A stretch of DNA of 64,000 bases, from contig CBDIBE010000012.1 in NCBI GenBank assembly GCA_965276815.1, positions 124,001-188,000 on the forward strand. The letters are read 5' to 3'. Source of the DNA: JAVVHH01 sp965276815 (GTDB lineage Bacteria; Pseudomonadota; Alphaproteobacteria; Acetobacterales; Acetobacteraceae). Made by a program: the position numbers and the translations under genes. Under the pieces are notes generated by a model, which saw only the letters and a list, made by a program, of their open reading frames with translations, made no database searches and was not told where the DNA came from. Shown here piece after piece: positions 43,444-52,683 of the stretch (its first letter is position 1; each line of letters starts with the position of its first letter).

Positions 43444-44316
43444 ATGTCCAATTCCATCCACGCCGGCGATACAAGGATCGATCGCATCGTCGAGTTAGAA
43501 GGCCCCTTCAGGCCAGCTATCGAGATGCTGAAAGGGCTCACACCCGAGCGTCTCGAGGAGAACCGGCATTGGCTCGAGCCGGATGCACTGGTCGAGGGCG
43601 GCGTGCTACGTCTCGCCGTGCAGACCTTCGTTGTGCGCACCCCGCATCACACGGTCCTGATTGACACGTGCATCGGCAACGACAAGGATAATCCGGGGTT
43701 TCCATCCTGGAGCGGGAAGACCGATACGCACTTCATGGACGGGCTCGCGTCGCTTGGGCTCGGGGTCGACGCGGTCGACTTCGTCATGTGCACGCATCTG
43801 CATCCGGACCATGTCGGCTGGAACACGCGCAAGCAGGACGGGCGCTGGATGCCGACCTTCCCGAACGCGCGTTACGTCTTCGGGAAGAGCGAATACGATC
43901 ATTGGCAGCAGGAGAGCGCCAAGTCGGCCAACCCGGTCTTCAATGAAAGCGTGCTGCCGATTGTCGAGGCGGGCCGGGCGGATTTGGTCGGCGCGGACCA
44001 TGGCATCGGCGACCACTTCCGGTTGTTGCCGACCCCCGGCCACACGCCGGGCCACGTCTCGATCGCGATCGGGGCAAAGGGCGACGATGCCGTGGTCTCC
44101 GGCGACATCATGCACTCGCCGCTGCAGACCCGTTACCCGGAGTTGTCGGCGGCATTCGACGCCGACCCGGCGCTCTCCGCCGTCAGCCGCCGGTCCTTCC
44201 TCGAGCGCTTCGCCGAGACGCCGACCATCTGCTGCATGACGCACTTCCCGTCGCCCTCGGTGGGACGGATCAAGCGCTGGGGCGAAGGCTTCCGCTGCGA
44301 AAAGCTGGAGGCCTAG
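43444..44316 (+). CDS. Metallo-beta-lactamase-fold hydrolase
   Basis: The 290-residue protein has the zinc motif THLHPDHVG (H118-x-H120-x-D122-H123), GHTPGHVS for the next His, and GDIMHSPLQ with the bridging Asp. The overall layout resembles quorum-quenching lactonase-type MBL enzymes of similar length, but the substrate is not fixed. No signal peptide is visible, so it is cytoplasmic. The start has an excellent AAGGAGG site. It converges with the CHRD gene. Confidence 0.88.
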   Translation: MSNSIHAGDTRIDRIVELEGPFRPAIEMLKGLTPERLEENRHWLEPDALVEGGVLRLAVQTFVVRTPHHTVLIDTCIGNDKDNPGFPSWSGKTDTHFMDGLASLGLGVDAVDFVMCTHLHPDHVGWNTRKQDGRWMPTFPNARYVFGKSEYDHWQQESAKSANPVFNESVLPIVEAGRADLVGADHGIGDHFRLLPTPGHTPGHVSIAIGAKGDDAVVSGDIMHSPLQTRYPELSAAFDADPALSAVSRRSFLERFAETPTICCMTHFPSPSVGRIKRWGEGFRCEKLEA

Positions 44317-44333
44317 AGAACCTCTCTTCGGAG

Positions 44334-44355
44334 GTGAGGGGCAAATACCCCTCAC
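44334..44355. terminator. Bidirectional hairpin between MBL and CHRD genes
   Basis: GTGAGGGG-caaata-CCCCTCAC is a perfect 8-bp stem. An outer GAGAAC (44315-44320) and GTTCTC (44360-44365) can pair around it. It lies between two converging genes. There is no long T-run. Confidence 0.6.
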
Positions 44356-44374
44356 CCCTGTTCTCGAGAGCGGG

Positions 44375-44806
44375 TTAGTGCGCGGCCATCAGCTGGCCAC
44401 GGATCTCGCCTGCCGGGTGCGCCGCCGTATGGATGTTGGCGTAATACTTGCCAGCTACCAGGTCCGCTTTCTGCGCGTTCGTCAGCGTCGCGGTACCGTG
44501 GATCGGACTGGTGCCCGCATTCTGGAACGGGACTACCACGCCCGCATTCGCCCCGACGGCCGCCGGCCCGTGGATGTGCCCGGCCGACGCCGGGCCGGTG
44601 AGCCCGCTATAGGTGACGTCATAGGTGATCGCGTTGCCGTTCAGCGTGACCGTTACCGTGCCGGTGCCCTTGCTGTCGTTTGGCGGCACTTCCTGCGCGC
44701 CGGTCATCTCGGTGCGAAACGTCGTTGTCTGAGCTGAGGCGGCGAACGGGGCAAAGGCGGAGAAGGCGAGCAGGCAGAACCCGGCGACAGCCATGTGACG
44801 CTTCAT
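44375..44806 (-). CDS. Exported CHRD-domain protein
   Basis: The 143-residue precursor has a signal peptide (AVAGFCLLAFSAFAPFAASA, cleavage near 26) and a single CHRD domain: TEMTGAQEVPPNDSKGTGTV, GLTGPASAGHIHGPAAVGAN and HPAGEIRGQL. CHRD is a beta-sandwich domain also found in chordin; bacterial roles are unknown. ATG 44806 has GAGGAG upstream, and the frame further up lacks a signal peptide. It stands alone. Confidence 0.85.
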   Translation of the reverse strand: MKRHMAVAGFCLLAFSAFAPFAASAQTTTFRTEMTGAQEVPPNDSKGTGTVTVTLNGNAITYDVTYSGLTGPASAGHIHGPAAVGANAGVVVPFQNAGTSPIHGTATLTNAQKADLVAGKYYANIHTAAHPAGEIRGQLMAAH

Positions 44807-44914
44807 CAGTACGCTCCTCTTATGTGTTCCACGGCGGCCATAGTGCCGCACGCCAGAGCAGGCGTAGCATGACAATTGGCCCACGCAAGAATTTCTCAAC
44901 CCAGGTTACATCCC

Positions 44915-45610
44915 ATGACCGATCGCCCTGTTGGACCTCCTGTCGACACCACCCCCCGTCCGCTGCCCGCCCGCATCCCGATCACCGGCCGCTACGCCGT
45001 GCTGGAGCCGCTGCACCGGCGGCACGCGGCCGAGCTCTGGCAGGCAGCACAGGCGGGCGCCGCGCCCGAGAGCTGGGATTATATGGGCTACGGCCCGTTC
45101 GCCTCGGCGGACGCCATGGCGGCCTTCGTCGCCGATTTTTCCACCACCCATGACCCGGCGGCCTGGGCCGTCCGCCCCGTCGCGACCGGCGTCGCCACGG
45201 GATGGCTGACGCTGATGGATATCCAGCCCAAAAACGCCGCCATCGAGCTCGGCCATATTTGGTTCGGCCCCGCCATGCAGCGCACCAGGGCCTCTACCGA
45301 GGCGATGTTCCTGCTGCTCCGGCTCGCGGCCGACGAGCTGGGGTATCGGCGCCTGGTCTGGAAGTGCAACGCACTGAACGCGCCGTCCCGAGGGGCCGCG
45401 CAACGGTTAGGCTTCACCTACGAGGGAACGCTGCGTGCCCACTTGGTCGTCAAAGGCCGCCGGCGCGACACCGCCTACTTCAGCATCCTCGCCGACGAAT
45501 GGCCGCGCTGCCGCGACGCTTTGCTGGCTTGGCTCGACCCGGCCAACTTCACGCCTGACGGCACCGCGAAGCGCGGCCTCGCCGAGATCCGCTCTAGTTT
45601 GCCGGGGTGA
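44915..45610 (+). CDS. GNAT acetyltransferase, RimJ/RimL-like
   Basis: The 231-residue protein has TGRYAVLEPLHRRHAAELW, SWDYMGYGPF, AAIELGHIWFGPAMQRTRAS (motif A region), LVWKCNALNAPSRGAAQRLG and FTYEGTLRAHLVVKGRRRDT. The final part is the W-x-C-x-x-x-N and GF-x-x-EG pattern of RimJ/RimL-like amino-terminal or small-molecule acetyltransferases. The acceptor is unknown. The 3' end overlaps the converging DUF5666 gene by 17 nt. Confidence 0.86.
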   Translation: MTDRPVGPPVDTTPRPLPARIPITGRYAVLEPLHRRHAAELWQAAQAGAAPESWDYMGYGPFASADAMAAFVADFSTTHDPAAWAVRPVATGVATGWLTLMDIQPKNAAIELGHIWFGPAMQRTRASTEAMFLLLRLAADELGYRRLVWKCNALNAPSRGAAQRLGFTYEGTLRAHLVVKGRRRDTAYFSILADEWPRCRDALLAWLDPANFTPDGTAKRGLAEIRSSLPG

Positions 45611-46187
45611 ACCCGTTCTTGCCGACGTTGACCCGCGGCGCCGTGATCGCGCCATCCGCCCCTTGCTGGGCAAAGATCAACACCTTCGCGCCCGGCGTCA
45701 GCATGGCGGCCGTTCCCGGCTCGCTGGTCTGGATGATGGCGTTGTCTGGCACCGTGACCTCGATAGACTGACCTTTCACGGTCACGGTCAGCGTCCGCCC
45801 GCTGGAGGCGGCGACGTCGGAGACAACCGGCGCGTTCGTCATGACGCTGTCAGGCTGCGAATCCCAGGCAAACTGCGCCTCGTTCACCGTGGCGCCAGGG
45901 GGGAAGATCGATACGACCGCTGCGCGCTGCTTGGTGGGCGGCCCAAAGCCGACAATGCCAATTTTCGATCCCGTCTTCACGTCGCTCAATGTCGCCGGCA
46001 CGATTGCGGCGACCGTATAATCAGGCGCCAGCTCGACCTTCACCGCCTGCCCAGCCCGATCGGTGACCGTGAGCGTATTGCCGGCGAGCGAAGTGATCGT
46101 GCCGCGGATCCGCTTCGGCGTCATCGGAGCCGGCGCGCCCGCAACGAGCAGAATGGTTCCGGCGAGGAGGAGAGCGCGCCGCTTCAT
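45594..46187 (-). CDS. Exported DUF5666-like protein
   Basis: The 197-residue precursor has a signal peptide (MKRRALLLAGTILLVAGAPA) and two or three small beta domains: RIRGTITSLAGNTLTVTDRA, VKTGSKIGIVG and GRTLTVTVKGQSIEVTVPDN with LTPGAKVLIF. The G.I......TLTV and G..V......V.....I repeat matches DUF5666/OB-like periplasmic domains. The function is unknown. ATG 46187 is chosen; an ATG at 46202 is also possible. Confidence 0.7.
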   Translation of the reverse strand: MKRRALLLAGTILLVAGAPAPMTPKRIRGTITSLAGNTLTVTDRAGQAVKVELAPDYTVAAIVPATLSDVKTGSKIGIVGFGPPTKQRAAVVSIFPPGATVNEAQFAWDSQPDSVMTNAPVVSDVAASSGRTLTVTVKGQSIEVTVPDNAIIQTSEPGTAAMLTPGAKVLIFAQQGADGAITAPRVNVGKNGFTPAN

Positions 46188-46245
46188 GGAATTTCCGTTC
46201 ATATGTTACGGGCGTCTATGTCAGGCGGCGGGGTATGATGTCCAT

Positions 46246-46797
46246 ATGAGCAGGGTAACACTCGCGGCACCAGCCTCGGCGATGTTGCCGGAGTACACGG
46301 CGGCGTTGGAGACTGGGTGGTCGCCCAACACCACGCGCGACGTGAGCGGAGCCCAACTCGCGCAGATCCGGGCGGACCCGGCGGCCTTTCTCGACAGCCT
46401 GAACGAGCATGCAGGTGCGCCGATCACCCTCGGTGACGGCCGGGTCGTGCCGCGGCTACCCGGCCCGATCTTTTGGATTTGGGATGGCGGTTTCTGCGGC
46501 GCGCTCAACTTGCGCTACCAGGAGGGGTCGCTCGACCTGCCGCCGCACGTATCGGGCCATGTCGGCTACGCGGTCGTCCCTTGGAAGCGGCGCCAGGGGA
46601 TTGCCACCCAGGCGCTACGCTTGATCCTGCCAGTCGCGGCGGAGCGCGGGTTGGCGAAAGTGCTGGTCACCTGCGACGAAGACAATGCCGCATCCCAGCG
46701 CGTGATCGAGCGCGTGGGCGGCATCGCCAGCGGCCGCGCCCCAGCTCCGGAGCCGGGCGGGGCGACGAAGCTGCTATTCTGGCTCGCTACACTATAA
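46246..46797 (+). CDS. GNAT family N-acetyltransferase
   Basis: The 183-residue protein has FWIWDGGFCGALNLRYQEGS, GHVGYAVVPWKRRQGIATQA (motif A, RRQGIA) and VLVTCDEDNAASQRVIERVG, which is the GNAT core with an N-x-x-S-x-R-x-I-E motif B. The acceptor is unknown. It diverges from the DUF5666 gene (58 bp) and begins a plus-strand run, with a 281-bp gap to the RND adaptor gene. Confidence 0.83.
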   Translation: MSRVTLAAPASAMLPEYTAALETGWSPNTTRDVSGAQLAQIRADPAAFLDSLNEHAGAPITLGDGRVVPRLPGPIFWIWDGGFCGALNLRYQEGSLDLPPHVSGHVGYAVVPWKRRQGIATQALRLILPVAAERGLAKVLVTCDEDNAASQRVIERVGGIASGRAPAPEPGGATKLLFWLATL

Positions 46798-47078
46798 ATT
46801 CGACGTCCCTGCGGATTTGCACCCGCACACCGCCGTAAGCGGGTTATCAGGGTTGGTCATAGTCGGCCGATCATTGCATGATTGGTCGCGGAACTCGCCG
46901 CGGCGCCATTTACGATCGATTGGCCCCGTTCCCGGTGCGGCTTTTTCCGACCCGCGCTGTTCTGACCCAACATATGGATGGCAAGACATTTCTGTCCACT
47001 TCGTAAGGTTTTCGACATTCACATCACGCTTCAGAGAACGCCTGTGGTGCTTGGGGGTCTCGTGCGTATCCAAGGACA
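46798..47078. other. 281-bp gap before the RND efflux operon
   Basis: No convincing ORF is seen. A small inverted repeat TGCGG...CCGCA lies at 46810-46827 and resembles a tRNA T-arm but has no partner arms. AT-rich stretches near 46968-47035 could hold the efflux promoter; no boxes were assigned, and no regulator gene is adjacent. Confidence 0.4.
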
Positions 47079-48242
47079 ATGAGAACCCGCTACGTTTTGG
47101 TGCTTGGCGCTCTCCTGGCTGCCGGGGGCTACGCCGCGTACCATTTTACCCGTCCGGCGCATGACGACGCGCCGCCGCCGCGGCCTGTTCCCGTCACCGC
47201 CGGCCAGGCCAAGGAGCAGTCGCTGCCCATTTACCTGCGCGGCATCGGCAGCGTCACCGCGCTGAATTCGGTCGAGATCCGGCCGCAAGTCGGCGGAGTG
47301 CTCATTGAGGTTCCGGTCAAGGAAGGCCAGCTCGTCAAGAAAGGCGACGTCCTCGCGGTGATCGATCCGCGCCCCTACAAGGCCGCGCTCGACAAGGCGC
47401 AGGCGCAAGTCACCCAGGATCAGGCGCAACTCGACAATGCAAAGCTGGACCTGGTGCGATACAGCTCCTTGGCCCGCACCGACTTCGCGTCACGCCAGCA
47501 AGTCGATACCCAGCAAGCGACGGTTAACCGGCTGCAAGGCGTCGTGGCTGCCGACAACGCCGCCATCGAGGAAGCGCAGATCAACCTGAGCTACTGCGTG
47601 CTGAACTCGCCGATGGACGGGCGGATCGGCCTGCGCCGGGTCGACCCCGGCAACCTGATCCAGGCGAACATGACCGGCCCGGGAATCATCTCCGTCGTAC
47701 AGGATCAGCCGATCTCGGTCCTGTTCACCCTGCCGGAGACCGAGCTGCCGAAAATCCGCGCCGCCCAGAAGGCCGGGCCGCCGACGGTCCTGGCTGACAG
47801 CACCGACGAGTCGTCGCAACTGGCGACCGGGACGCTGCTGACCACCGACAACGCCGTCGACTCCTCCTCAGGAACTATTCAGCTCAAGGCCGTCTTCCCC
47901 AATCCGGACCTGGCGCTCACGCCGGGCGAGTTCGTAAATGTACGGCTACAGATTGGCGTCGCCAAAGGCGTGACCGTCCCGCATACTGCGGTCCAGCATG
48001 GGCAGGACGGGCTATTCGTGTTCGCCATCAAGCCGGACCAGACGATCGAGCGGAAGGTGATCCAGCTTGCCTATGACGACGGCACCAACAGCGTGCTGAC
48101 CAAGGGGCTGGATGCGGGCGCCCAAGTGGTCGTGGCCGGTCAGACCCGCATCGGCACCGGGACCAAGGTCACGACCGGCAATCAGGGCCAGCAAGCTGCG
48201 CCGCCGGGTCAGAACCCGACTGAGCAGAGCGCCCAGAAATGA
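47079..48242 (+). CDS. RND efflux periplasmic adaptor (MdtA-like)
   Basis: The 387-residue adaptor starts MRTRYVLVLGALLAAGGYAA (membrane anchor, no Cys), then has RPQVGGVLIEVPVKEGQLVK (lipoyl half), a coiled-coil hairpin (about 105-170), YCVLNSPMDGRIGLRRVDPG and the beta-barrel and membrane-proximal domains. It couples the inner-membrane RND pump to an outer-membrane channel. AAGGA precedes the ATG. The pump gene starts inside its stop (ATGA). Confidence 0.92.
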   Translation: MRTRYVLVLGALLAAGGYAAYHFTRPAHDDAPPPRPVPVTAGQAKEQSLPIYLRGIGSVTALNSVEIRPQVGGVLIEVPVKEGQLVKKGDVLAVIDPRPYKAALDKAQAQVTQDQAQLDNAKLDLVRYSSLARTDFASRQQVDTQQATVNRLQGVVAADNAAIEEAQINLSYCVLNSPMDGRIGLRRVDPGNLIQANMTGPGIISVVQDQPISVLFTLPETELPKIRAAQKAGPPTVLADSTDESSQLATGTLLTTDNAVDSSSGTIQLKAVFPNPDLALTPGEFVNVRLQIGVAKGVTVPHTAVQHGQDGLFVFAIKPDQTIERKVIQLAYDDGTNSVLTKGLDAGAQVVVAGQTRIGTGTKVTTGNQGQQAAPPGQNPTEQSAQK

Positions 48243-51200
48243 GCATCTCGACTCCCTTCATCCGGCGCCCGATCGCCACCTCGCTGATCATCGCGGCCAT
48301 TTTCTTGGCCGGCCTTGCCGCCTACCCGTTCCTGCCGGTCGCCCCCCTGCCCAATGTCGAATACCCGACCATCACGGCCACCGCGCAATATCCGGGCGCC
48401 AGCCCAGAAACCATGTCGACCTCGATCGCGACCCCGCTCGAGACGCAGTTCGGCCAGATCCCCGGCCTGACGCAGATGACTTCGGTCAACGTGACCGGCA
48501 CCAGCCAGATCACCATGCAGTTCGACCTGTCCCGCAACATCGACGCCGCGGCCAACGACGTGCTGGAGGCGATCAACGCCGCCGGCGGCCAATTGCCCAA
48601 GGACATGCCGAACCCGCCGACCTTCCGCAAGACCAACCCGGCCGACGCCCCCATCCTCATCATGGGCGTCAGCTCCGACACGCTGCCGCTGCCGCAGGTC
48701 GACAGCTACGCCGAGAACATCCTCGCCCAACAGCTGAGCCAGGTCACCGGCGTGTCGCAGGTCCTGGTCGGCGGCCAGCAGACGCCCGCGGTGCGCGTGC
48801 AGGTGGATCCCGGCAAGCTTGCCGGGCTGGGACTGACGCTGGAGGACGTGCGCAACACGCTGGTCAGCACCACCGCCGACGCGCCAAAAGGCTCGATCGA
48901 TGGCAAGGACCAGTCCTACGCCATCTACGCCAACGACCAGCGCACCCAGGCCTCGCAGTATGAAGACGCGATCATCTCCTATCGCGGCAACGGCCCGATC
49001 CGGATCAGAGATATCGGCCAAGCGATCGATGGCCCGCAGAACCGCGAGCTCGCCGCGTGGCAGGACAACAAGCCGGCGGTGCTGCTGATCGTCTTCAAGC
49101 AGCCCGGCGCCAACGTGATCAGCACCGTCGACGCCGTGCGGGCCAAGTTGCCGGACCTGCTCAAGAGCATCCCGCCCGACGTCCACGTCACCATCGCGTC
49201 TGACCGCACGCAGACGATCCGCGCCTCGGTCAAGGACGTGGAGACCACGCTCCTGCTGGCCATCTGTCTGGTCGTCGGGGTCATCTTCGTCTTCCTGCGC
49301 AGCGTCTGGGCCACGATCATCCCGAGCATCACCATCCCCGTCGCCTTGGTGGGCACGCTGGGCATGATGTACGTGCTTGGCTTCAGCCTGGACAATCTGA
49401 GCTTGATGGGGCTGACCATCGCCGTCGGCTTCGTCGTCGACGACGCGGTGGTGATGCTCGAGAACATCGTCCGCCACATCGAGGAGGGCGAGACGCCGCT
49501 CCAGGCGGCGCTGAAGGGCGCGGGCGAGATCGGCTTCACCATCATCTCGATCAGCATCAGCCTGGTCGCGGTGTTCATCCCGCTGCTGCTGATGAGCGGC
49601 ATCGTCGGGCGGCTGTTCCGCGAATTCGCGATCACCGTCTCGATCACCATCCTGGTCTCGGCGATCGTCTCATTGACGCTGACGCCGATGATGGCGTCGC
49701 GCTTCCTCAAGGCGGAAACCGGCCAGCACGGCCGGTTTTACCGGCTGATGGAGAAGTTCTTCGATGCGCTGCTCGGCTTCTACGAGAGGACGCTCGATGT
49801 TGCTTTGAAATTCCGCTTCATCACCTTCCTGGTGTTCTTGGGCGTCGTCGGCGCGACGGCTTTCCTGTTCGTTATCATCCCCAAAGGCTTCTTCCCGGCG
49901 CAGGATACCGGGATCATCATCGGCGTGACCGACGCCGCACAGGACGTATCGTTCGATGCCATGTCGCGGCTGCAGCGACAGGTGAACCAGGTCGTCATGT
50001 CCGACCCGAACGTCGCCGGCGTCTCGTCGGCGGCCGGCGCCGGCGCCGGCGGGCAGACCGCCAATAACGGCCGCATGTACATCCAGCTCAAGCCGTGGAC
50101 CGAGCGCACGCTGACCGCGGCCCAGGTGATCACCGAAATCAACCAGAAAATGCAGGGCGTGGAGGGGATCCGCCTGTTCATGCAGCCGGCGCAGGACATC
50201 AGCGTCGGCGGCCGGCTCTCGCGCACGCAATACCAGTACACCCTCTCCGACCCGGACGGCAGCGAGCTGAACCAGTGGGCGCCGAAGATCCTCGACAAGC
50301 TCAAGCAATTGCCGCAGCTCGCCGACGTGACCTCGGACGCGGCTGGGACGGGTCTGACGGCGACGCTGACCTACGACAAGGAGGAGGCGGCGCGCTTCGG
50401 CATCCAGCCGGCGCTGATCGACTCCACGCTCAACGACGCGTTCGGCCAGCGCGAGGTGACGCAGTTCTTCACCGGGCTGAAGGCGTATTACGTCATCCTG
50501 GAAGTCAAGCCGGACATGCTTGGGACGCTGGATACGTTAAGAAAACTGTATATCCGCGCGGCCTCGGGGGCGCTGGTGCCGCTGTCGACGATCGTGAAGG
50601 TGGATACCGCGCCGGTGCAGCCGCTGGTGGTCAACCACCAGAGTCAGTTCCCGTCGGTGACGATCTCATACAACCTGAAGCCCGGCGTAGCACTCGGCGA
50701 CTCGGTGAACGCGATCCAGCAGGCGCAGGCGGGCCTCGGCGTGCCGGCCACGGTGACCGGCGCCTTCCAGGGCACCGCGCAGGCGTTCCAGTCCTCGCTG
50801 GCCTCGCAGCCCTACTTGATCGCGGCCGCGCTGATCGCCGTCTACATCATCCTGGGCGTGCTCTATGAGAGCTACATCCTGCCGATCACCATCCTGTCCA
50901 CGCTGCCTTCCGCGGGCGTGGGCGCGCTACTGATGCTGCTGGCCAACGGCTTCGACCTCTCGGTGATCGCCATCGTCGGCATCATCCTGCTGATCGGCAT
51001 CGTCAAGAAGAACGGCATCATGATGGTGGACTTCGCCATCCACGCCGAGCGCAACGGCGGCAAGTCGCCAGAGGAATCGATCCGGCAAGCCTGCCTGCTG
51101 CGGTTCCGGCCGATCCTGATGACGACGATGGCGGCGCTGCTCTCGGGGCTGCCGCTGATGCTGGGCACTGGCGCCGGCTCGGAGCTGCGGCGTCCGCTGG

Positions 51201-51370
51201 GCTACGCGATGGTGGGCGGGCTGGCGCTCAGCCAGATCCTGACGCTCTATACGACGCCGGTGATTTACCTGTATCTCGACAAGCTGCAGAACTGGCTACA
51301 GCCGGCGCGTCACCGCGAGATGCCGCGCCTGGCCAAGGCGGTCGGGCCGGAGCCAGCGCCGGCGGAGTAA
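48239..51370 (+). CDS. RND multidrug efflux permease (MdtB/MdtC-like)
   Basis: Proton-driven trimeric drug exporter of 1043 residues. It begins MSISTPFIRRPIATSLIIAA and has NVEYPTITATAQYPGASPET, the TM4 proton-relay region with VGFVVDDAVVMLENIVRH (two Asp) near 400, and the C-terminal GIVKKNGIMMVDFAIHAERN with the relay Lys in the TM10 region, closing with TLYTTPVIYLYLDKLQNW. The sequence start fits the HAE1 group. There is only one permease gene here, and no outer-membrane factor gene follows. Confidence 0.95.
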   Translation: MSISTPFIRRPIATSLIIAAIFLAGLAAYPFLPVAPLPNVEYPTITATAQYPGASPETMSTSIATPLETQFGQIPGLTQMTSVNVTGTSQITMQFDLSRNIDAAANDVLEAINAAGGQLPKDMPNPPTFRKTNPADAPILIMGVSSDTLPLPQVDSYAENILAQQLSQVTGVSQVLVGGQQTPAVRVQVDPGKLAGLGLTLEDVRNTLVSTTADAPKGSIDGKDQSYAIYANDQRTQASQYEDAIISYRGNGPIRIRDIGQAIDGPQNRELAAWQDNKPAVLLIVFKQPGANVISTVDAVRAKLPDLLKSIPPDVHVTIASDRTQTIRASVKDVETTLLLAICLVVGVIFVFLRSVWATIIPSITIPVALVGTLGMMYVLGFSLDNLSLMGLTIAVGFVVDDAVVMLENIVRHIEEGETPLQAALKGAGEIGFTIISISISLVAVFIPLLLMSGIVGRLFREFAITVSITILVSAIVSLTLTPMMASRFLKAETGQHGRFYRLMEKFFDALLGFYERTLDVALKFRFITFLVFLGVVGATAFLFVIIPKGFFPAQDTGIIIGVTDAAQDVSFDAMSRLQRQVNQVVMSDPNVAGVSSAAGAGAGGQTANNGRMYIQLKPWTERTLTAAQVITEINQKMQGVEGIRLFMQPAQDISVGGRLSRTQYQYTLSDPDGSELNQWAPKILDKLKQLPQLADVTSDAAGTGLTATLTYDKEEAARFGIQPALIDSTLNDAFGQREVTQFFTGLKAYYVILEVKPDMLGTLDTLRKLYIRAASGALVPLSTIVKVDTAPVQPLVVNHQSQFPSVTISYNLKPGVALGDSVNAIQQAQAGLGVPATVTGAFQGTAQAFQSSLASQPYLIAAALIAVYIILGVLYESYILPITILSTLPSAGVGALLMLLANGFDLSVIAIVGIILLIGIVKKNGIMMVDFAIHAERNGGKSPEESIRQACLLRFRPILMTTMAALLSGLPLMLGTGAGSELRRPLGYAMVGGLALSQILTLYTTPVIYLYLDKLQNWLQPARHREMPRLAKAVGPEPAPAE

Positions 51371-51393
51371 CCGCCGGGCCGGCGACTGCAAAG

Positions 51394-52089
51394 TCAGACT
51401 GCGACGCCGAGTTGCTTGCGCACTTGGGCCGAGACCTGCGGCGCGATGCCGAGGCCCTGGGCGAGGTCTTCGAGGTAGTCTCGTTCGGCCTGGCTATCGA
51501 GGTCGAGCACCATAAGTGAGGCGGCGTAGACCTCAATGCCCTCTTGCGGGCTGGTCACGTCGCGGCACAGGGCAGGCAGGTCGATCGGCTTGGCCATCTC
51601 GGCGGAGACGAAAGCCTGCGCGGACGGGTCGTGGCCGTGCTCTTCGACCTTGCCCATGATGCGCTTCATCTCGACGGGGTCCACGTTGCCATCGGCCTTG
51701 GCGGACTGGATCATCGCCCGGATGAGCAGGGTGGCCTTGCGTTGCGCGTCCGACGTCGGCGGGGCGATGCCTGCAGTCGGCATCGCTTGCGGCATCACGG
51801 CTGGCTGCGCCGTGGCGCCTCCGGACATGCGGGATTCCAAGGCCTTGAAGGCAATGTTGCCGACGATGGCCAGCAGGCTGCCGCCGACCAAGCCAGGGCC
51901 GCGATCGCCGAGGAGGGCGCCACCCGCAGCGCCCAGCGCGCCCGCCCCGAACGTCCCAAGTCCGGCGCCGGAGGCCTGCTGCGGTTGGGATTGCGGCGCG
52001 AAGGCCTGCGCCATGTCAAAGCGGCCTGCGGTCGCTGGACTCGTCTGACCCTGCATGATTGAACCGAGAAGCTTCATCGCGTCGAACAT
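51394..52089 (-). CDS. DUF533 (TerB-like) inner-membrane protein
   Basis: The 231-residue protein starts MFDAMKLLGSIMQGQTSPAT, has a Gly/Ala-rich hydrophobic segment (GTFGAGALGAAGGALLG and VGGSLLAIVGNIAFKALES, 45-90) and a C-terminal helical part (TLLIRAMIQSAKADGNVDPV, MKRIMGKVEEHG, YAASLMVLDLDSQAERDYLE) as in DUF533/TerB proteins. The acidic DGxxDPxE turn may bind cation. The role is unknown. AAGGAG lies before the ATG. It is converging with the RND operon. Confidence 0.87.
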   Translation of the reverse strand: MFDAMKLLGSIMQGQTSPATAGRFDMAQAFAPQSQPQQASGAGLGTFGAGALGAAGGALLGDRGPGLVGGSLLAIVGNIAFKALESRMSGGATAQPAVMPQAMPTAGIAPPTSDAQRKATLLIRAMIQSAKADGNVDPVEMKRIMGKVEEHGHDPSAQAFVSAEMAKPIDLPALCRDVTSPQEGIEVYAASLMVLDLDSQAERDYLEDLAQGLGIAPQVSAQVRKQLGVAV

Positions 52090-52125
52090 GGTGGCTCCTT
52101 GTTTAGCACGTGAAGGATGGACGGC

Positions 52126-52587
52126 TCAGCGCTGGTAAGCGCTCCCCGTGTATGTGCCGGGCGTCTGGCCCGGGGTCGAAGGCGCCACGCCAGGACCGGC
52201 CGGTTGGGCCGGGGCGGAGGAGCGCGTGTAGGCGCCGCCGGTATAGCCCTGGGTCGGCGGCGTGGATCCGGTGGGCGGGGCCGAGCCCGATGAGCGCGTG
52301 TACGCACCGCCGGTATAGGGTTGGATGGGCTGGCCCTGCGAGCTCTGTTGCTGTTGCTGTTGCTCACGCTGCTGCCTAGCAGCCTGCGCCCTTTCGCGGT
52401 TCCGCTTGACCGCCAAATGGTGGCCGACGGCGCACCCGCCCATCGCGCCAATGATCGAGTGGTGGCCCGCATAGTGCCCGGCGATGCCTCCGGCGACCGC
52501 GCCGCTGACGCAGCCCGCGGCGTCGGCCTCGGTGGAAAGGCCGCTGATGGATGCGGCCAATATCGCCGCCAACATAATCGACTTCAT
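52126..52587 (-). CDS. Exported glycine-zipper protein with Tyr/Gly repeats
   Basis: The 153-residue precursor has a signal peptide (MKSIMLAAILAASISGLSTEADA), a glycine-zipper membrane segment (GAVAGGIAGHYAGHHSIIGAMG), a charged RNRERAQAARQQREQQQQQQ stretch and a low-complexity tail with YTGGAYTRSS twice and a related YTGSAYQR end. Glycine zippers sit in outer membranes. The function is unknown. A GGGAG site precedes the ATG. It is just upstream of DUF533 on the same strand, 36 nt apart. Confidence 0.75.
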   Translation of the reverse strand: MKSIMLAAILAASISGLSTEADAAGCVSGAVAGGIAGHYAGHHSIIGAMGGCAVGHHLAVKRNRERAQAARQQREQQQQQQSSQGQPIQPYTGGAYTRSSGSAPPTGSTPPTQGYTGGAYTRSSAPAQPAGPGVAPSTPGQTPGTYTGSAYQR

Positions 52588-52683
52588 GACTGCACTCCCG
52601 GTGCGGCGTGGCAAGGATCGGCCCACGTGAAGGCCGCACACCATTGGCTTAGTTGTAATCGAGAAACAAGGCAAAATAAGGGA

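Noticed and set aside
46810..46827. T-arm-like inverted repeat suggesting a tRNA or attachment-site remnant
   Set aside because: The loop does not match the TTCRA pattern, and no D-arm, anticodon arm or acceptor partner was found upstream on that strand; no integrase is nearby.
48209..49477. 422-codon minus-strand frame opposite the RND pump
   Set aside because: Asp/His/Arg-rich translation typical of antisense frames; the pump on the plus strand is certain.
52254..52332. Tandem coding repeats (YTGGAYTRSS) as a CRISPR-like array
   Set aside because: Repeats are in frame inside the glycine-zipper gene, only two or three copies, and lack spacers of constant size.
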